Numbered from the stretch's first letter, positions 9,997-18,569 are shown. The stretch: 42,668 nt of DNA from Rhodopseudomonas infernalis (GCF_022271405.1 NZ_JAJNAL010000041.1:1-42668), one strand, 5' to 3'. A program made the numbers and translations. The notes: generated by a model not told the origin, from the letters alone.

Positions 9997-11214
9997 ATGC
10001 AGCGTAACCCGATGGCCGCGATGGATCACCTCAATCCGGCGACCGGCAAGATGGCCGACAATGTCGTCGGCTTCGCCCGTGCGCTCCGCGCGGCCGGGTT
10101 GCCGGTCGGCCCCGGCGCGGTGATCGATGCGCTGGATGCGTTGCAGCTCATCGACATCGGCCAGCGCGGCGATCTTTACGCCACGCTGCAGGCGATCTTC
10201 GTCAAGCGCCGCGAGCATTTGCTGATCTTCGAGCAGGCCTTCGCGCTGTTCTTCCGCGCCGCGGAGGACTGGCAGAATCTGCTCGATTCGATTCCGCTGC
10301 CGGACGCCGCCAAGAAGAAGCCGCCGCCGGCGTCGCGCCGCGTGCAGGAGGCGATGTCGCCGTCGGCGACGCGCGATCTGCCGTCCGCCGAGGAGCAGGA
10401 GCTGCGGCTTGCAGTCTCCGATAAGGAAATCTTGCAGAAGAAGGACTTCGCGCAGATGAGCGCGGCGGAGATCGCCGAAGTCACCCGTGCGATCGCCCGG
10501 ATGCAGCTGCCGCAGGCCGAACTGCGTACGCGCCGTGTGCGCCCTGACAAGCGCGGGCTGAAGCTCGACCTGCGCCGCACGCTGCGCGCCTCGCTGCGCA
10601 CCGGCGGCGACATCGTCGACATCCGCCGGCTCGGGCTGATCGACAAGCCGGCGCCGATCGTCGCGCTGCTCGATATCTCCGGCTCGATGAGCGAGTACAC
10701 AAGGCTGTTCCTGCACTTCCTCCACGCCATCACCGACGACCGCAAGCGGGTTTCGACCTTCCTGTTCGGCACGCGGCTGACCAACGTCACCCGCGCGCTG
10801 CGCCAGCGCGACCCCGACGAGGCGCTGGCGAGCTGCACGTCCTCGGTCGAGGATTGGGCCGGCGGCACGCGGATCGCCACTTCGCTGCACGTCTTCAACA
10901 AGCTGTGGGCGCGGCGCGTGCTCGGCCAGGGCGCGATCGTGCTGTTGATCTCGGACGGGCTGGAGCGCGAGGCCGACACCAAGCTGGCGTTCGAGATGGA
11001 CAGGCTGCATCGCTCCTGCCGGCGGCTGATCTGGCTCAATCCGCTGCTGCGCTATCAGGGCTTCGAGCCGCGCGCCCAGGGCATCAAAATGATGCTGCCC
11101 TACGTTGACGAATTCCGCCCGGTGCATAACTTGACCTCGATGCAGACCTTGATCGAGGCGTTGTCGTCGGCGCCGCCGCCGCACCATTTCAGCGCGATCC
11201 GCTCCGCCGCCTGA
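9997..11214 (+). CDS. coxE: VWA-domain protein (CoxE-like)
   Basis: The product of about 405 residues carries a C-terminal von Willebrand factor A domain with the MIDAS motif D226-I-S228-G-S230 (LLDISGSMSEY) and a later LISDGLERE. The N-terminal half is charged and holds a Pro/Ala-rich linker after KKKPPPASRR. CoxE partners with the CoxD MoxR ATPase in CO dehydrogenase maturation. I chose the ATG 7 nt after GAGAGGG. The GTG two codons upstream is too close to that site. It follows coxD after a palindromic repeat. Confidence 0.9.
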   Translation: MQRNPMAAMDHLNPATGKMADNVVGFARALRAAGLPVGPGAVIDALDALQLIDIGQRGDLYATLQAIFVKRREHLLIFEQAFALFFRAAEDWQNLLDSIPLPDAAKKKPPPASRRVQEAMSPSATRDLPSAEEQELRLAVSDKEILQKKDFAQMSAAEIAEVTRAIARMQLPQAELRTRRVRPDKRGLKLDLRRTLRASLRTGGDIVDIRRLGLIDKPAPIVALLDISGSMSEYTRLFLHFLHAITDDRKRVSTFLFGTRLTNVTRALRQRDPDEALASCTSSVEDWAGGTRIATSLHVFNKLWARRVLGQGAIVLLISDGLEREADTKLAFEMDRLHRSCRRLIWLNPLLRYQGFEPRAQGIKMMLPYVDEFRPVHNLTSMQTLIEALSSAPPPHHFSAIRSAA

Positions 11215-11231
11215 CGCCGAGGAGACATCCC

Positions 11232-11555
11232 ATGCTCGACAGCAACGACGATATTCTGAAAGCGGCGGAGGACTGGAAGAGCGCCGGCCGCGGTGTCGCG
11301 CTCGCTACGGTGGTCGAGACCTGGGGCTCGGCGCCGCGCCCTGCGGGCTCCAACCTCGTGATCAACGACGACGGCACCTTCCTCGGCTCTGTGTCGGGCG
11401 GCTGCGTCGAAGGCGCGGTGGTGACCGAGGCGCTCGATGTGATCGAAAGCGGCGAGCCGAAGCTGCTGGAATTCGGCGTCGCCGACGAGACCGCCTGGAA
11501 GGTCGGGCTGTCCTGCGGCGGCACCATCCGGGTGTTCGTCGAAAAGGTCGGTTAG
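11232..11555 (+). CDS. XdhC/CoxF-type maturation factor, N-terminal domain as a separate gene
   Basis: The product of 107 residues is an isolated XdhC_CoxI domain, recognised by ATVVETWGSAPRPAGSNLVI and the GSVSGGCVEGAV motif. XdhC-like proteins bind the molybdenum cofactor, promote its sulfuration and insert it into xanthine dehydrogenase-family enzymes. In most bacteria this domain is fused to a Rossmann-type domain. Here the partner domain is the next gene, after 27 nt. Both frames are intact and have start codons, so this is a split pair rather than damage. Confidence 0.88.
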   Translation: MLDSNDDILKAAEDWKSAGRGVALATVVETWGSAPRPAGSNLVINDDGTFLGSVSGGCVEGAVVTEALDVIESGEPKLLEFGVADETAWKVGLSCGGTIRVFVEKVG

Positions 11556-11582
11556 TTCGGCGAGGGAAGTGGGGCGCTCACC

Positions 11583-12284
11583 GTGAAGTTCGAAACACTG
11601 CAACAGCTCAACGCCGAGCGCGCGGCGCGTCGTCCGGCGATTGTCGTCACCGACACCGCGACCGGCGAGCAGCGGCTGGTGAAGGCCGCCGGGATCGCCG
11701 CCGATCCGCTCGCCGCCGAATTGTCCAAGCAGCTCCGCATGGGCAAGAGCGCGACTATCGAGGTCGATGGCAGGAAGCTGTTTCTGAATGTCTACGCGCC
11801 GACCGCCAAGCTGGTGATCGTCGGCGCCGTGCATATCAGCCAAGCCTTGGCGCCGCTGGCGCGCTCGCTCGGCTATGACGTCACGGTGGTCGACCCGCGC
11901 ACCGCGTTCGCCAGCCCCGAACGCTTCCCCGACGTGCCGCTGATTGCCGAGTGGCCGGACGTCGCGCTGCCGCCGCTGAACGTCGATCGCTACACCGCCT
12001 TCGTGGCGCTGACGCACGATCCGAAGATCGATGATCCGGCGCTGCTGCACGCCTTCGCGTGCGACTGCTTCTACATCGGCGCGCTCGGCTCGAAGAAGAC
12101 TCACGCACGCCGCGTCGAGCGGCTGAAGGAGCAGGGCGCCAGCGAGGCGGATGTCGCGCGCATCTACGCGCCGATCGGCCTCGCCATCGGCGCGGTGTCG
12201 CCGGCCGAGATCGCTGTGTCGATCATGGCCGAGATCACCGCGACGCTGCGGCTGCCGGCGGCGCCCAAAGCGGCCGCGGCATGA
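11583..12284 (+). CDS. XdhC/CoxF-type maturation factor, Rossmann (XdhC_C) domain
   Basis: The product of 233 residues begins with a GTG start and a divergent N-terminal region. It then shows the XdhC C-terminal Rossmann core: KLVIVGAVHISQALAPLARS, VTVVDPRTAFASPERFP, and the closing GLAIGAVSPAEIAVSIMAEI. It likely acts together with the preceding small XdhC_CoxI protein to deliver mature molybdenum cofactor. Its stop overlaps the next start (ATGA), so it is translationally coupled to the cofactor gene that follows. The GTG lacks a strong ribosome site, so the exact start is less sure. Confidence 0.88.
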   Translation: MKFETLQQLNAERAARRPAIVVTDTATGEQRLVKAAGIAADPLAAELSKQLRMGKSATIEVDGRKLFLNVYAPTAKLVIVGAVHISQALAPLARSLGYDVTVVDPRTAFASPERFPDVPLIAEWPDVALPPLNVDRYTAFVALTHDPKIDDPALLHAFACDCFYIGALGSKKTHARRVERLKEQGASEADVARIYAPIGLAIGAVSPAEIAVSIMAEITATLRLPAAPKAAAA

Positions 12285-13882
12285 AGTTCGGCCCGCGCCG
12301 CCCCGCCGACGCGATCGGCGGCGTCGCCGTCCACTCGCTGCGCCAGAACGGTCTCCTGCTGAAGAAGGGTACACTGATCGGCCCCGCCGAAGTCGCCGCG
12401 CTGGAGAAGGCCGGCGTCGAAGAGATCGTGGTTGTGCAGCTCGAGCCCGGCGACGTCTCCGAAGATGTTGCGGCCGGCGACGTCGCCAAGGCCATCGCGG
12501 GCGACGGCGTGCATGTCGAGCGGGCTTTCACCGGTCGTGCCAATCTGTTCGCCAATCGCGCGGGCGTGCTGGTGATCGATCGTGCCGCCGTCGACCGTGT
12601 CAACGCCGTCGACGAGGCGATCACCTTCGCGACGCTGCCGGCGTTCAAGGCGGTGGTGGAAGGCGAGATGATCGGCACCGTCAAGCTGATCCCGTTCGGC
12701 GTCGAGGCGGGCCTGCGCGACGCTGCGGTCGCGGCCGGCAAGGGCGGCGCGCTGCGGGTCTCGCCTTATGTCATCAAGCGCGTCGGAATCGTCTCGACGC
12801 AGTTGCCGGGGCTCGCCGCCAAGGTGATCGACAAGACGCTGCGCGTCACCGCCGAGCGGCTGGCGCCGGCTGGGGCGTCGATCATCGCCGAGCGCCGCAT
12901 CGCCCATGATCAGGCCGCGTTGTCGGCGGCGCTGACGGAGCTGCTCGGGCTCGGCGCGGAGCTGATCATCGTGTTCGGCGCGTCCGCTATCGCCGATCGC
13001 CGCGACGTGATCCCGGCGGCGATCACTGCGATCGACGGCGCGATCGAACATTTCGGCATGCCGGTCGATCCCGGCAATCTGCTGCTGATCGGCAGCGCCG
13101 CCGGCGTGCCGGTGCTCGGCGCGCCGGGCTGTGCGCGCTCGCCGGTCGAGAACGGGTTCGACTGGGTGCTGATGCGGCTGCTCGCCGGGCTGAAGGTGAC
13201 GCGGGCCGATATCACCGGTCTTGGCGTCGGCGGGCTGCTGATGGAAATCGTGACGCGGCCGCAGCCGCGCGTGCCGATCACCGAAGGCGGCCGCAATGTC
13301 GCGGCGGTCATCCTGGCTGCCGGCCGTTCGACCCGGATGGGCGGGCCGAACAAACTGCTGGCGGAGCTGAACGGCAAACCGCTGGTGCGCATCGTCGCCG
13401 AGCAGGTGATCGGTTCGAAAGCGGCGCGGCCGATCGTCGTCACCGGCCATCAGGCCGAGCAGGTGAAAGCCGCTTTGTCGGGGCTCGACGTCGGCTTCGT
13501 GCACAATCCGAACTACGCCGAAGGCCTCGCTTCGTCGGTGAAGACCGGCATCGCCGCGGTCGGCGACGATGCCGATGGCGCCGTTGTGTGCCTCGGCGAC
13601 ATGCCGCTTGTCGGCACGCAGCTGGTCGATCGGCTGATCGACACGTTCGATCCCGACCGCGGCGCGCTGATCGCCGTCCCGGTCGCGGACGGCCGCCGCG
13701 GCAATCCCGTGCTGTGGTCGCGGCGATTTTTCGCCGAGCTGATGACGCTGGACGGCGACGTCGGCGCGCGGCACCTGATCGCCAAGCACGCCGAGGCTGT
13801 CATGGAAGTCCCGGTCGAGGGCGCCGGCGCCTTTCTCGATATCGACACTCCGGATGCACTGGCGAAGGCGCGCGGCGGATAG
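12281..13882 (+). CDS. Molybdopterin-binding/MobA-like nucleotidyltransferase fusion
   Basis: The fusion has 533 residues. Residues 1-330 resemble a MoeA-like molybdopterin-binding domain (GLLLKKGTLIGPAEVAALEKAG near the start, LIIVFGASAIADRRDVIPAAI, then the NLLLIGSAAGVPVLGAPGCA segment). From about residue 340 a MobA/MocA NTP-transferase domain begins with the nucleotide-binding loop ILAAGRSTRMGGPNKLL and continues with the acidic motif CLGDMPLV. Such fusions are expected to attach a nucleotide (probably cytidine) to molybdopterin, the MCD form used by CO dehydrogenase-family enzymes. The ATGA overlap with the XdhC gene supports the link. The nucleotide specificity is inferred. Confidence 0.88.
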   Translation: MKFGPRRPADAIGGVAVHSLRQNGLLLKKGTLIGPAEVAALEKAGVEEIVVVQLEPGDVSEDVAAGDVAKAIAGDGVHVERAFTGRANLFANRAGVLVIDRAAVDRVNAVDEAITFATLPAFKAVVEGEMIGTVKLIPFGVEAGLRDAAVAAGKGGALRVSPYVIKRVGIVSTQLPGLAAKVIDKTLRVTAERLAPAGASIIAERRIAHDQAALSAALTELLGLGAELIIVFGASAIADRRDVIPAAITAIDGAIEHFGMPVDPGNLLLIGSAAGVPVLGAPGCARSPVENGFDWVLMRLLAGLKVTRADITGLGVGGLLMEIVTRPQPRVPITEGGRNVAAVILAAGRSTRMGGPNKLLAELNGKPLVRIVAEQVIGSKAARPIVVTGHQAEQVKAALSGLDVGFVHNPNYAEGLASSVKTGIAAVGDDADGAVVCLGDMPLVGTQLVDRLIDTFDPDRGALIAVPVADGRRGNPVLWSRRFFAELMTLDGDVGARHLIAKHAEAVMEVPVEGAGAFLDIDTPDALAKARGG

Positions 13883-13971
13883 CGGCGCGCCGCTGTGGCG
13901 ACGGAACATTTACCAAGTCGAAAGTCACTCGCCCGTAAAGTTCCGCCGGGATCACCTCGGGGGAGGATAAT

Positions 13972-14349
13972 TTGGCATTCTTGATTGCCGCGCGCCGTCG
14001 CGCGCTGTGTGCTGCCGTCTTGATGTTAGCAACCGCCATCGTTCCGGCTCACGCCGCCGGTGCCATGGCGGTCGGCAAATGCGGTGCTTAAGGCCAAGCG
14101 TTCGACTACGCGGCCGAGGCGGCCGCGATCGCCGCCGCCCGCAAGAAATGCAACGGCGAGTGCACTACCATCACCATGCGCCGCGCCTGCGCTGCCCTGG
14201 CGATCGATCTGCTCAACCCGTGCGGCGCCCATGGCTATGCGGTGGAGGCCAAGATCTCGTCGACGCTCAACGCGGCGACGCGCCGATGCTACGAGTATGG
14301 CGGCAAGGAATGCGTGATCCGCGCATGGGCCTGCGACGCCAAAGGCTGA
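13972..14349 (+). pseudogene. DUF4189-family secreted protein gene interrupted by one stop codon
   Basis: Reading from a TTG start with a GGGGGAGG ribosome site 4-5 nt upstream gives a signal peptide (ALCAAVLMLATAIVPAHA), then GAMAVGKCGA, then TAA at codon 40 (14089-14091). The same frame then continues without further damage: GQAFDYAAEAAAIAAARKKC, TMRRACAALAIDLLNPCGAH, and RRCYEYGGKECVIRAWACDA, ending in a normal TGA. Homologues have an aromatic residue (KCGAYG) at the stop position, so one base change TAC/TAT to TAA explains it. The cysteine pattern is complete. It may be a recent nonsense mutation or a sequencing error. Confidence 0.85.
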
Positions 14350-14474
14350 TGGCAGGCTGACAGACTGGCGCTTTTCGGCTACGAAGCCGGCGGTCCGAGC
14401 CGACCGCAAGGTGGTCGACAAGATCCTCGACGGCTCGAATTCCACACCTGAAGACGCGCCGCACTCGGACGTAG

Positions 14475-14684
14475 TTAGTCCGGCATGGTCTGCGCCCGCT
14501 CGCCTGCGCAGGGAACCGGACGGCCGCTGTCCTTGCGCTCCTCTGCCCGATAGTTCGCCTTGGTGGCGGCTTCCGTCAGCTGCTTTTCGGCTGTGGTCCG
14601 CTGGCGGTTGCGCATCAGCGCGTAGGCGATCGCCAATCCGAGGATGACGATGCCGATCCCCCAGATCCATTCTGTCGCTATCAT
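14475..14684 (-). CDS. Small single-pass membrane protein, unknown function
   Basis: The product of 69 residues starts MIATEWIWGIGIVILGLAIA, a single N-terminal membrane anchor, followed by a charged cytoplasmic tail (RNRQRTTAEKQLTEAATKAN) and a C-terminal segment with one cysteine. The ATG is preceded by GGGAGAA at good spacing, which supports it as a real gene. Longer upstream starts in the same frame have no ribosome site. No domain is recognised. Confidence 0.65.
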   Translation of the reverse strand: MIATEWIWGIGIVILGLAIAYALMRNRQRTTAEKQLTEAATKANYRAEERKDSGRPVPCAGERAQTMPD

Positions 14685-14875
14685 GGCGTTCTCCCTGTTG
14701 ATGCCTCGCGACGACAATCCCAGCCGGACGAGGTCGTTCCCGCTCGGCGGTTCCGGTGGCTGCGGCGGTTCAACTCGTGTTAGGCATGTACCAAGACCGC
14801 ATCGGAACATCGCTCGCCCGTAAGGGGTCTTTAAGCGACGTGTTTTCATCTGTGTTGGGTTCTCAGAGGCGCGGG

Positions 14876-16030
14876 ATGATCGAGACCGTCACGGATCGAC
14901 CTTCGAGCGGTCGCGACCGACGCGGCCTGCCGGCGGCTGCCGCGACCGATGAGGCGAGGAATCGCGCGGCGCAGCGGCGCTCGCTGATCGTCAATCTGGT
15001 ACTGAACCTGATGGCGATCAGCATCGACCTGATCGCTCTCGACCGATCCTATCTCGCATCTGCGTTAGCGCTGCGGCTCGGCGTCGTGATGCCGCTCGGT
15101 CTGCTCGGGCTCGGCCTGAATGAGTGGTCGAACGCCAGGACGTTGGCGTCGGCGGTCCATGCGCTCATGATCGTGGCGTTCGTCGCCACCGTGGTGACGA
15201 TCGGCCAATGGGCGAACGAGCCCTACGCCAGTCGCTACCTGATGGTGGCGCTGTTCCTGATCTTCTTCGCGACCCTTTTGTCCGCGGTGCCGTGGCGCAC
15301 GACCCTGATCATGACGATCGGGTCCACCGTCGTGTATGTGGCCATCACGGCGACAGGGCTGACCTGGCCGCCCACGTTCAGGAATTTCGACCTGGTGGTG
15401 TGCGGTGTGGTCTGCTGTCTGCTGGCGCTCCGCGGCCGACGTCGCAAGGATCTCCAGATCGCCGAGCTCAACGAGATCCGCCGCAACGACGCGCAGTTGA
15501 AGCAGTCGCTGCGCCAGGCCAACGCGGCGCTCGGCAAGCTGTCGAGCACCGATCCGCTGACCGGCGCCTTCAATCGGCGTTATCTCGACGAACTGATCGA
15601 ACAGGACGCGGCCTCGAGCGTGCCGTCGCTGGGGCATGGGGTGCTGATGATCGACGTCGATCACTTCAAGCTGTTCAACGACCATGGCGGGCACGCCGCG
15701 GGCGACATCTGTCTGCAGCGGATCGTCGCAGCCATCCGGCTCAACGTCCGCCCGTCCTGCGACATCGTGGTGCGCTACGGCGGCGAAGAGTTCGCCGTGG
15801 TCCTGCCCGGGATGGACGAACCTCATCTGCTGAAGGCGGCCGAGCGGCTGTGCCGGGCCGTCAGCGATCTGCAGATTCCGCATCCCGCCCTCGGCCCCGA
15901 TCGAGTCGTCACCGTCAGCATCGGCGCCGCGATCGCGCATCCCGACGAAGGCCTGTCCGACGCCATTCTGCGCGCCGACCAGTCGCTCTACCGCGCCAAG
16001 CGCGGCGGCCGGAACCGCGTCCTCGCCTGA
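14876..16030 (+). CDS. Membrane-bound GGDEF diguanylate cyclase
   Basis: The product of about 384 residues has an N-terminal block of roughly five to six membrane segments (residues ~36-195). A short coiled linker (ELNEIRRNDAQLKQSLRQAN) follows, then a GGDEF domain opening with STDPLTGAFNRRYLDE. The active site is GGEEF at 302-306, and the metal/substrate segment MIDVDHFKLFNDHGGHAAGD is intact, so it should make c-di-GMP from GTP. The usual inhibitory I-site (RxxD five residues before GGEEF) reads PSCD, so product inhibition is probably lost. The start with a GAGGC site was preferred over in-frame starts up to 120 nt upstream. Confidence 0.9.
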   Translation: MIETVTDRPSSGRDRRGLPAAAATDEARNRAAQRRSLIVNLVLNLMAISIDLIALDRSYLASALALRLGVVMPLGLLGLGLNEWSNARTLASAVHALMIVAFVATVVTIGQWANEPYASRYLMVALFLIFFATLLSAVPWRTTLIMTIGSTVVYVAITATGLTWPPTFRNFDLVVCGVVCCLLALRGRRRKDLQIAELNEIRRNDAQLKQSLRQANAALGKLSSTDPLTGAFNRRYLDELIEQDAASSVPSLGHGVLMIDVDHFKLFNDHGGHAAGDICLQRIVAAIRLNVRPSCDIVVRYGGEEFAVVLPGMDEPHLLKAAERLCRAVSDLQIPHPALGPDRVVTVSIGAAIAHPDEGLSDAILRADQSLYRAKRGGRNRVLA

Positions 16031-16086
16031 ACTTCATCCTGCCCACCAGGCCGCTGCCGAAGCACCCACGACGAACGTCGCATTTA

Positions 16087-16110
16087 TTATGACTGACTGG
16101 TCAGTCATAA
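16087..16110. promoter_or_regulatory. Perfect TetR-type operator palindrome
   Basis: Two 11-bp arms, TTATGACTGAC and GTCAGTCATAA, are exact inverted repeats around a 2-nt centre. The palindrome ends 7 nt before the ATG of the TetR gene and overlaps a possible -10 region (TATTAT at its left edge). Size and position are those of an autoregulatory operator, so the TetR protein probably represses its own efflux operon from here. Its proximity to the ATG implies little or no room for a separate ribosome site. Confidence 0.85.
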
Positions 16111-16117
16111 TTTGCAT

Positions 16118-16837
16118 ATGAGAGAGTCGAGACATCCATCACGTCGAGCGGCGGTTCCGAAACCGACCAATGCCGGTCCTCCCGCGAGCGCAGTGAAGGC
16201 CCGGCGTTCCGTCCGGACGCAGGACGAGGCGTCCTCGGTGCGGGCGCTGCGGGCGGCCGAGCGCAGGGCGGCGATCGTCGAGGCGGCGCTGGAAGAGTTC
16301 ACGGCCCGCGGGTTTGCGGCGACGCGGCTGGAAGACGTCGCCCGCCGGGCCGGCGTCGGCAAGGGCACGATCTATCTGTACTTCGCCGACAAGGAGACGC
16401 TGTTCCAGGAGCTGCTGCGGTTCTCGATGCTGCCGCTGATCGGCGAACTCGGTGCTTTGCCGCCACCCGGCGTCTCGGCGCGGGCGATGTTGGAGGCCTT
16501 CGCCGACGTGTTCGTTCGGGAGGTGACGGAGACCAAGCGTGCCGATCTGCTCCGGCTGCTGATTTCCGAGGGGCAGCGGTTTCCGTCGCTGGCCGAGTTT
16601 CACTACCGCGAGGTCGTCGTGCATGGCGTCGCCGCGATGCGGCAGTTGATCGCCTATGGCATCGAGCGCGGCGAGATCCGCAACAAGGCGCTGCTCGACT
16701 ATCCGCAACTCATCATGGCGCCAGCGATGCTGACCGTGGTGTGGCAGGGGCTGTTCAACCGCTTTGCGCCGCTCGACGCGCGGGCGCTGCTGCTCACGCA
16801 TATCGACATTCTGTTCGACAAAGGAAACGCGCCATGA
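16118..16837 (+). CDS. TetR/AcrR-family transcriptional regulator of the ABC efflux operon
   Basis: The product of 239 residues has a basic N-terminal extension and then a TetR helix-turn-helix domain (RRAAIVEAALEEFTARGFAA...RLEDVARRAGVGKGTIYLYF) near residues 50-95. The C-terminal ligand-binding domain resembles TetR_C. It lies directly behind a perfect 24-bp palindrome and is the first gene of a four-gene efflux operon, coupled to the HlyD gene by an ATGA overlap. Derepression by an effector, probably a substrate of the pump, is inferred. Confidence 0.92.
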   Translation: MRESRHPSRRAAVPKPTNAGPPASAVKARRSVRTQDEASSVRALRAAERRAAIVEAALEEFTARGFAATRLEDVARRAGVGKGTIYLYFADKETLFQELLRFSMLPLIGELGALPPPGVSARAMLEAFADVFVREVTETKRADLLRLLISEGQRFPSLAEFHYREVVVHGVAAMRQLIAYGIERGEIRNKALLDYPQLIMAPAMLTVVWQGLFNRFAPLDARALLLTHIDILFDKGNAP

Positions 16838-17634
16838 CCGCGCGCCCGTTTACTGTCGCCATCGCCGCCGCCGCGCTGCTCGCGCTCGCCGGATGCGGCA
16901 ACACTGCCGATCGCGGCTATCAGGGCTGGGTCGAAGCCGACCTGATCTTCGTCAGCCCCGACGAGTCCGGACGCATCACCAAGCTGACGGTGCGCGAAGG
17001 CGACGAAGCCCGTAAGGGCGAGCTGATCTACACGCTCGATGACGACCTGCAGCAGGCCGATCTCAACCAGAACAACGCCACGCTGGCCAACGCCAAGCAG
17101 AGCTTCGACCGCGCGCAGTCGCTGTCCAAGACCGGTTCCGGCACGCAAGCCAATCTCGACTCCGCGGTGTCGGCGCTCCGCGTCGCAGAGGCGCGGGTCG
17201 AGACCTCCAGGACGCGGCTGATGCGCCGGCAAGTCTTTGCGCCGGTCACCGGCCCGGTGCAGCAGATCTATTTCCGCGAGGGCGAGATGGTGGCGGCGCA
17301 GAAGCCGGTGCTGTCGATCCTGCCGCCCGGCAACATGAAGCTGCGCTTTTATGTGCCCGAACCGGTGCTGCCGCAACTCGCGGTCGGCGACACCGTGCGC
17401 GTGACGTGCGACGGCTGCGCGCCGGATCTCACCGCCAAGATCTACTTCATCGCCACCCAGGCCGAATACACCCCGCCGGTGATCTACAGTCTCGATGAGC
17501 GCAACAAGCTCGTCTATCTGATCCAGGCGCGGCCGGATCGGCCGACTGCGCTGCGCGTCGGCCAGCCTGTCAGCATCTTCCCGGCGCCGAAGGCGGCGGT
17601 GCAGCCAGCGGTCGCGGCGGGCGCGAAGTCATGA
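16834..17634 (+). CDS. HlyD-family periplasmic adaptor, predicted lipoprotein
   Basis: The product of 266 residues begins with a lipoprotein signal (AALLALAGCG, lipobox LAGC), placing it in the periplasm anchored to the inner membrane. The HlyD/biotinyl-lipoyl hairpin pattern follows: SGRITKLTVREGDEARKGEL, a coiled-coil stretch with AQSLSKTGSGTQANLDSA, and APVTGPVQQIYFREGEMV. It would link the ABC transporter to the outer membrane. Both ends overlap neighbours by ATGA, so it is translationally coupled to the TetR gene and the ATPase gene. No outer-membrane factor gene is nearby. Confidence 0.93.
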   Translation: MTARPFTVAIAAAALLALAGCGNTADRGYQGWVEADLIFVSPDESGRITKLTVREGDEARKGELIYTLDDDLQQADLNQNNATLANAKQSFDRAQSLSKTGSGTQANLDSAVSALRVAEARVETSRTRLMRRQVFAPVTGPVQQIYFREGEMVAAQKPVLSILPPGNMKLRFYVPEPVLPQLAVGDTVRVTCDGCAPDLTAKIYFIATQAEYTPPVIYSLDERNKLVYLIQARPDRPTALRVGQPVSIFPAPKAAVQPAVAAGAKS

Positions 17635-18569
17635 CCGACGCGGCTGCACCCGAGATCGCGATCGACGTCAAGGGACTCACCAAGTCCTTCAACGGTCGCG
17701 AGGTCGTGCACGATTTGTCGATGCAGGTGCGGCGCGGCTCGATTTACGGCTTTCTCGGTCCGAACGGCTCCGGCAAGACCACGACGATCCGGATGCTGTG
17801 CGGCCTGCTGACGCCCGACAGCGGCGAGGGCACCTGCCTCGGCTACGACATCAAGCGCGACGCCGACAAGATCAAGCGTCAGGTCGGCTACATGACGCAG
17901 CGCTTCAGCCTGTATCAGGACTTGTCGGTGCGCGAGAATCTGGAGTTCGTCGCACGGCTCTACGGTGTGCCCGACGCGCGCAATGCGGCGCGCGAGATGA
18001 TCCGTCGGCTCGGCCTGTCCGGACGCGAGGAGCAGCTCGCCGGCGAACTATCCGGCGGCTGGAAGCAGCGGATCGCGCTCGGCGCCTGCACGCTGCCCAA
18101 TCCGCAATTGCTGCTGCTCGACGAGCCGACCGCCGGCGTCGACCCGAAAGCGCGACGCGACTTCTGGAACGAGATACACGCACTCGCCGCCGATGGCCTC
18201 ACCGTGCTGGTCTCGACCCACTACATGGACGAGGCCGAACGCTGCCACGAGATCGCGTATATCGCCTATGGTTATCTGCTGGCCCACGGCACGGTCGAGC
18301 AGGTGATCGCAGCGTCTCAGCTCGCCACCTGGGTGGTGACGGGCGAGGGGCTCGGGGCGCTGGCGCATGAGCTCGCCGGCAAGCCGGGCGTCGACATGGT
18401 GGCGCCGTTCGGCAGCAGCCTGCACGTTTCCGGCCGTGATCACGCCGCGCTGGAAACCACGCTCGCAGCGTATCGCAGCAACGCCGATCAGCACTGGCAG
18501 CACGGCGCGCCGTCGCTGGAAGACGTGTTCATCGAGCTGATGAGCCGCAGCAAGGACAATTTCCAATGA
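17631..18569 (+). CDS. ABC transporter ATPase, multidrug-efflux type
   Basis: The product of 312 residues has Walker A GPNGSGKTT at 43-51, Q-loop GYMTQRFSLYQDLSVRENL, signature LSGGWKQRIALG and Walker B LLLLDEPTAGVDP, followed by the switch histidine in VLVSTHYMDEAERC. This arrangement is typical of the YbhF/CcmA-like drug-efflux group. A C-terminal domain of about 70 residues follows. It is coupled by ATGA overlaps to the HlyD gene before it and the permease gene after it. Confidence 0.94.
   Translation: MTDAAAPEIAIDVKGLTKSFNGREVVHDLSMQVRRGSIYGFLGPNGSGKTTTIRMLCGLLTPDSGEGTCLGYDIKRDADKIKRQVGYMTQRFSLYQDLSVRENLEFVARLYGVPDARNAAREMIRRLGLSGREEQLAGELSGGWKQRIALGACTLPNPQLLLLDEPTAGVDPKARRDFWNEIHALAADGLTVLVSTHYMDEAERCHEIAYIAYGYLLAHGTVEQVIAASQLATWVVTGEGLGALAHELAGKPGVDMVAPFGSSLHVSGRDHAALETTLAAYRSNADQHWQHGAPSLEDVFIELMSRSKDNFQ

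Noticed and set aside
12164-13909. A 581-codon open frame on the minus strand across the MoeA-MobA gene
   Set aside because: It is antisense to a gene with clear domain motifs. Its translation is rich in Arg, Asp, Gln and His, as expected for the shadow of a GC-rich gene, and matches no family.
14089-14091. Programmed readthrough or recoding of the TAA in the DUF4189 gene
   Set aside because: TAA is the least leaky stop, no recoding structure is visible, and a single base change from a tyrosine codon explains it better.
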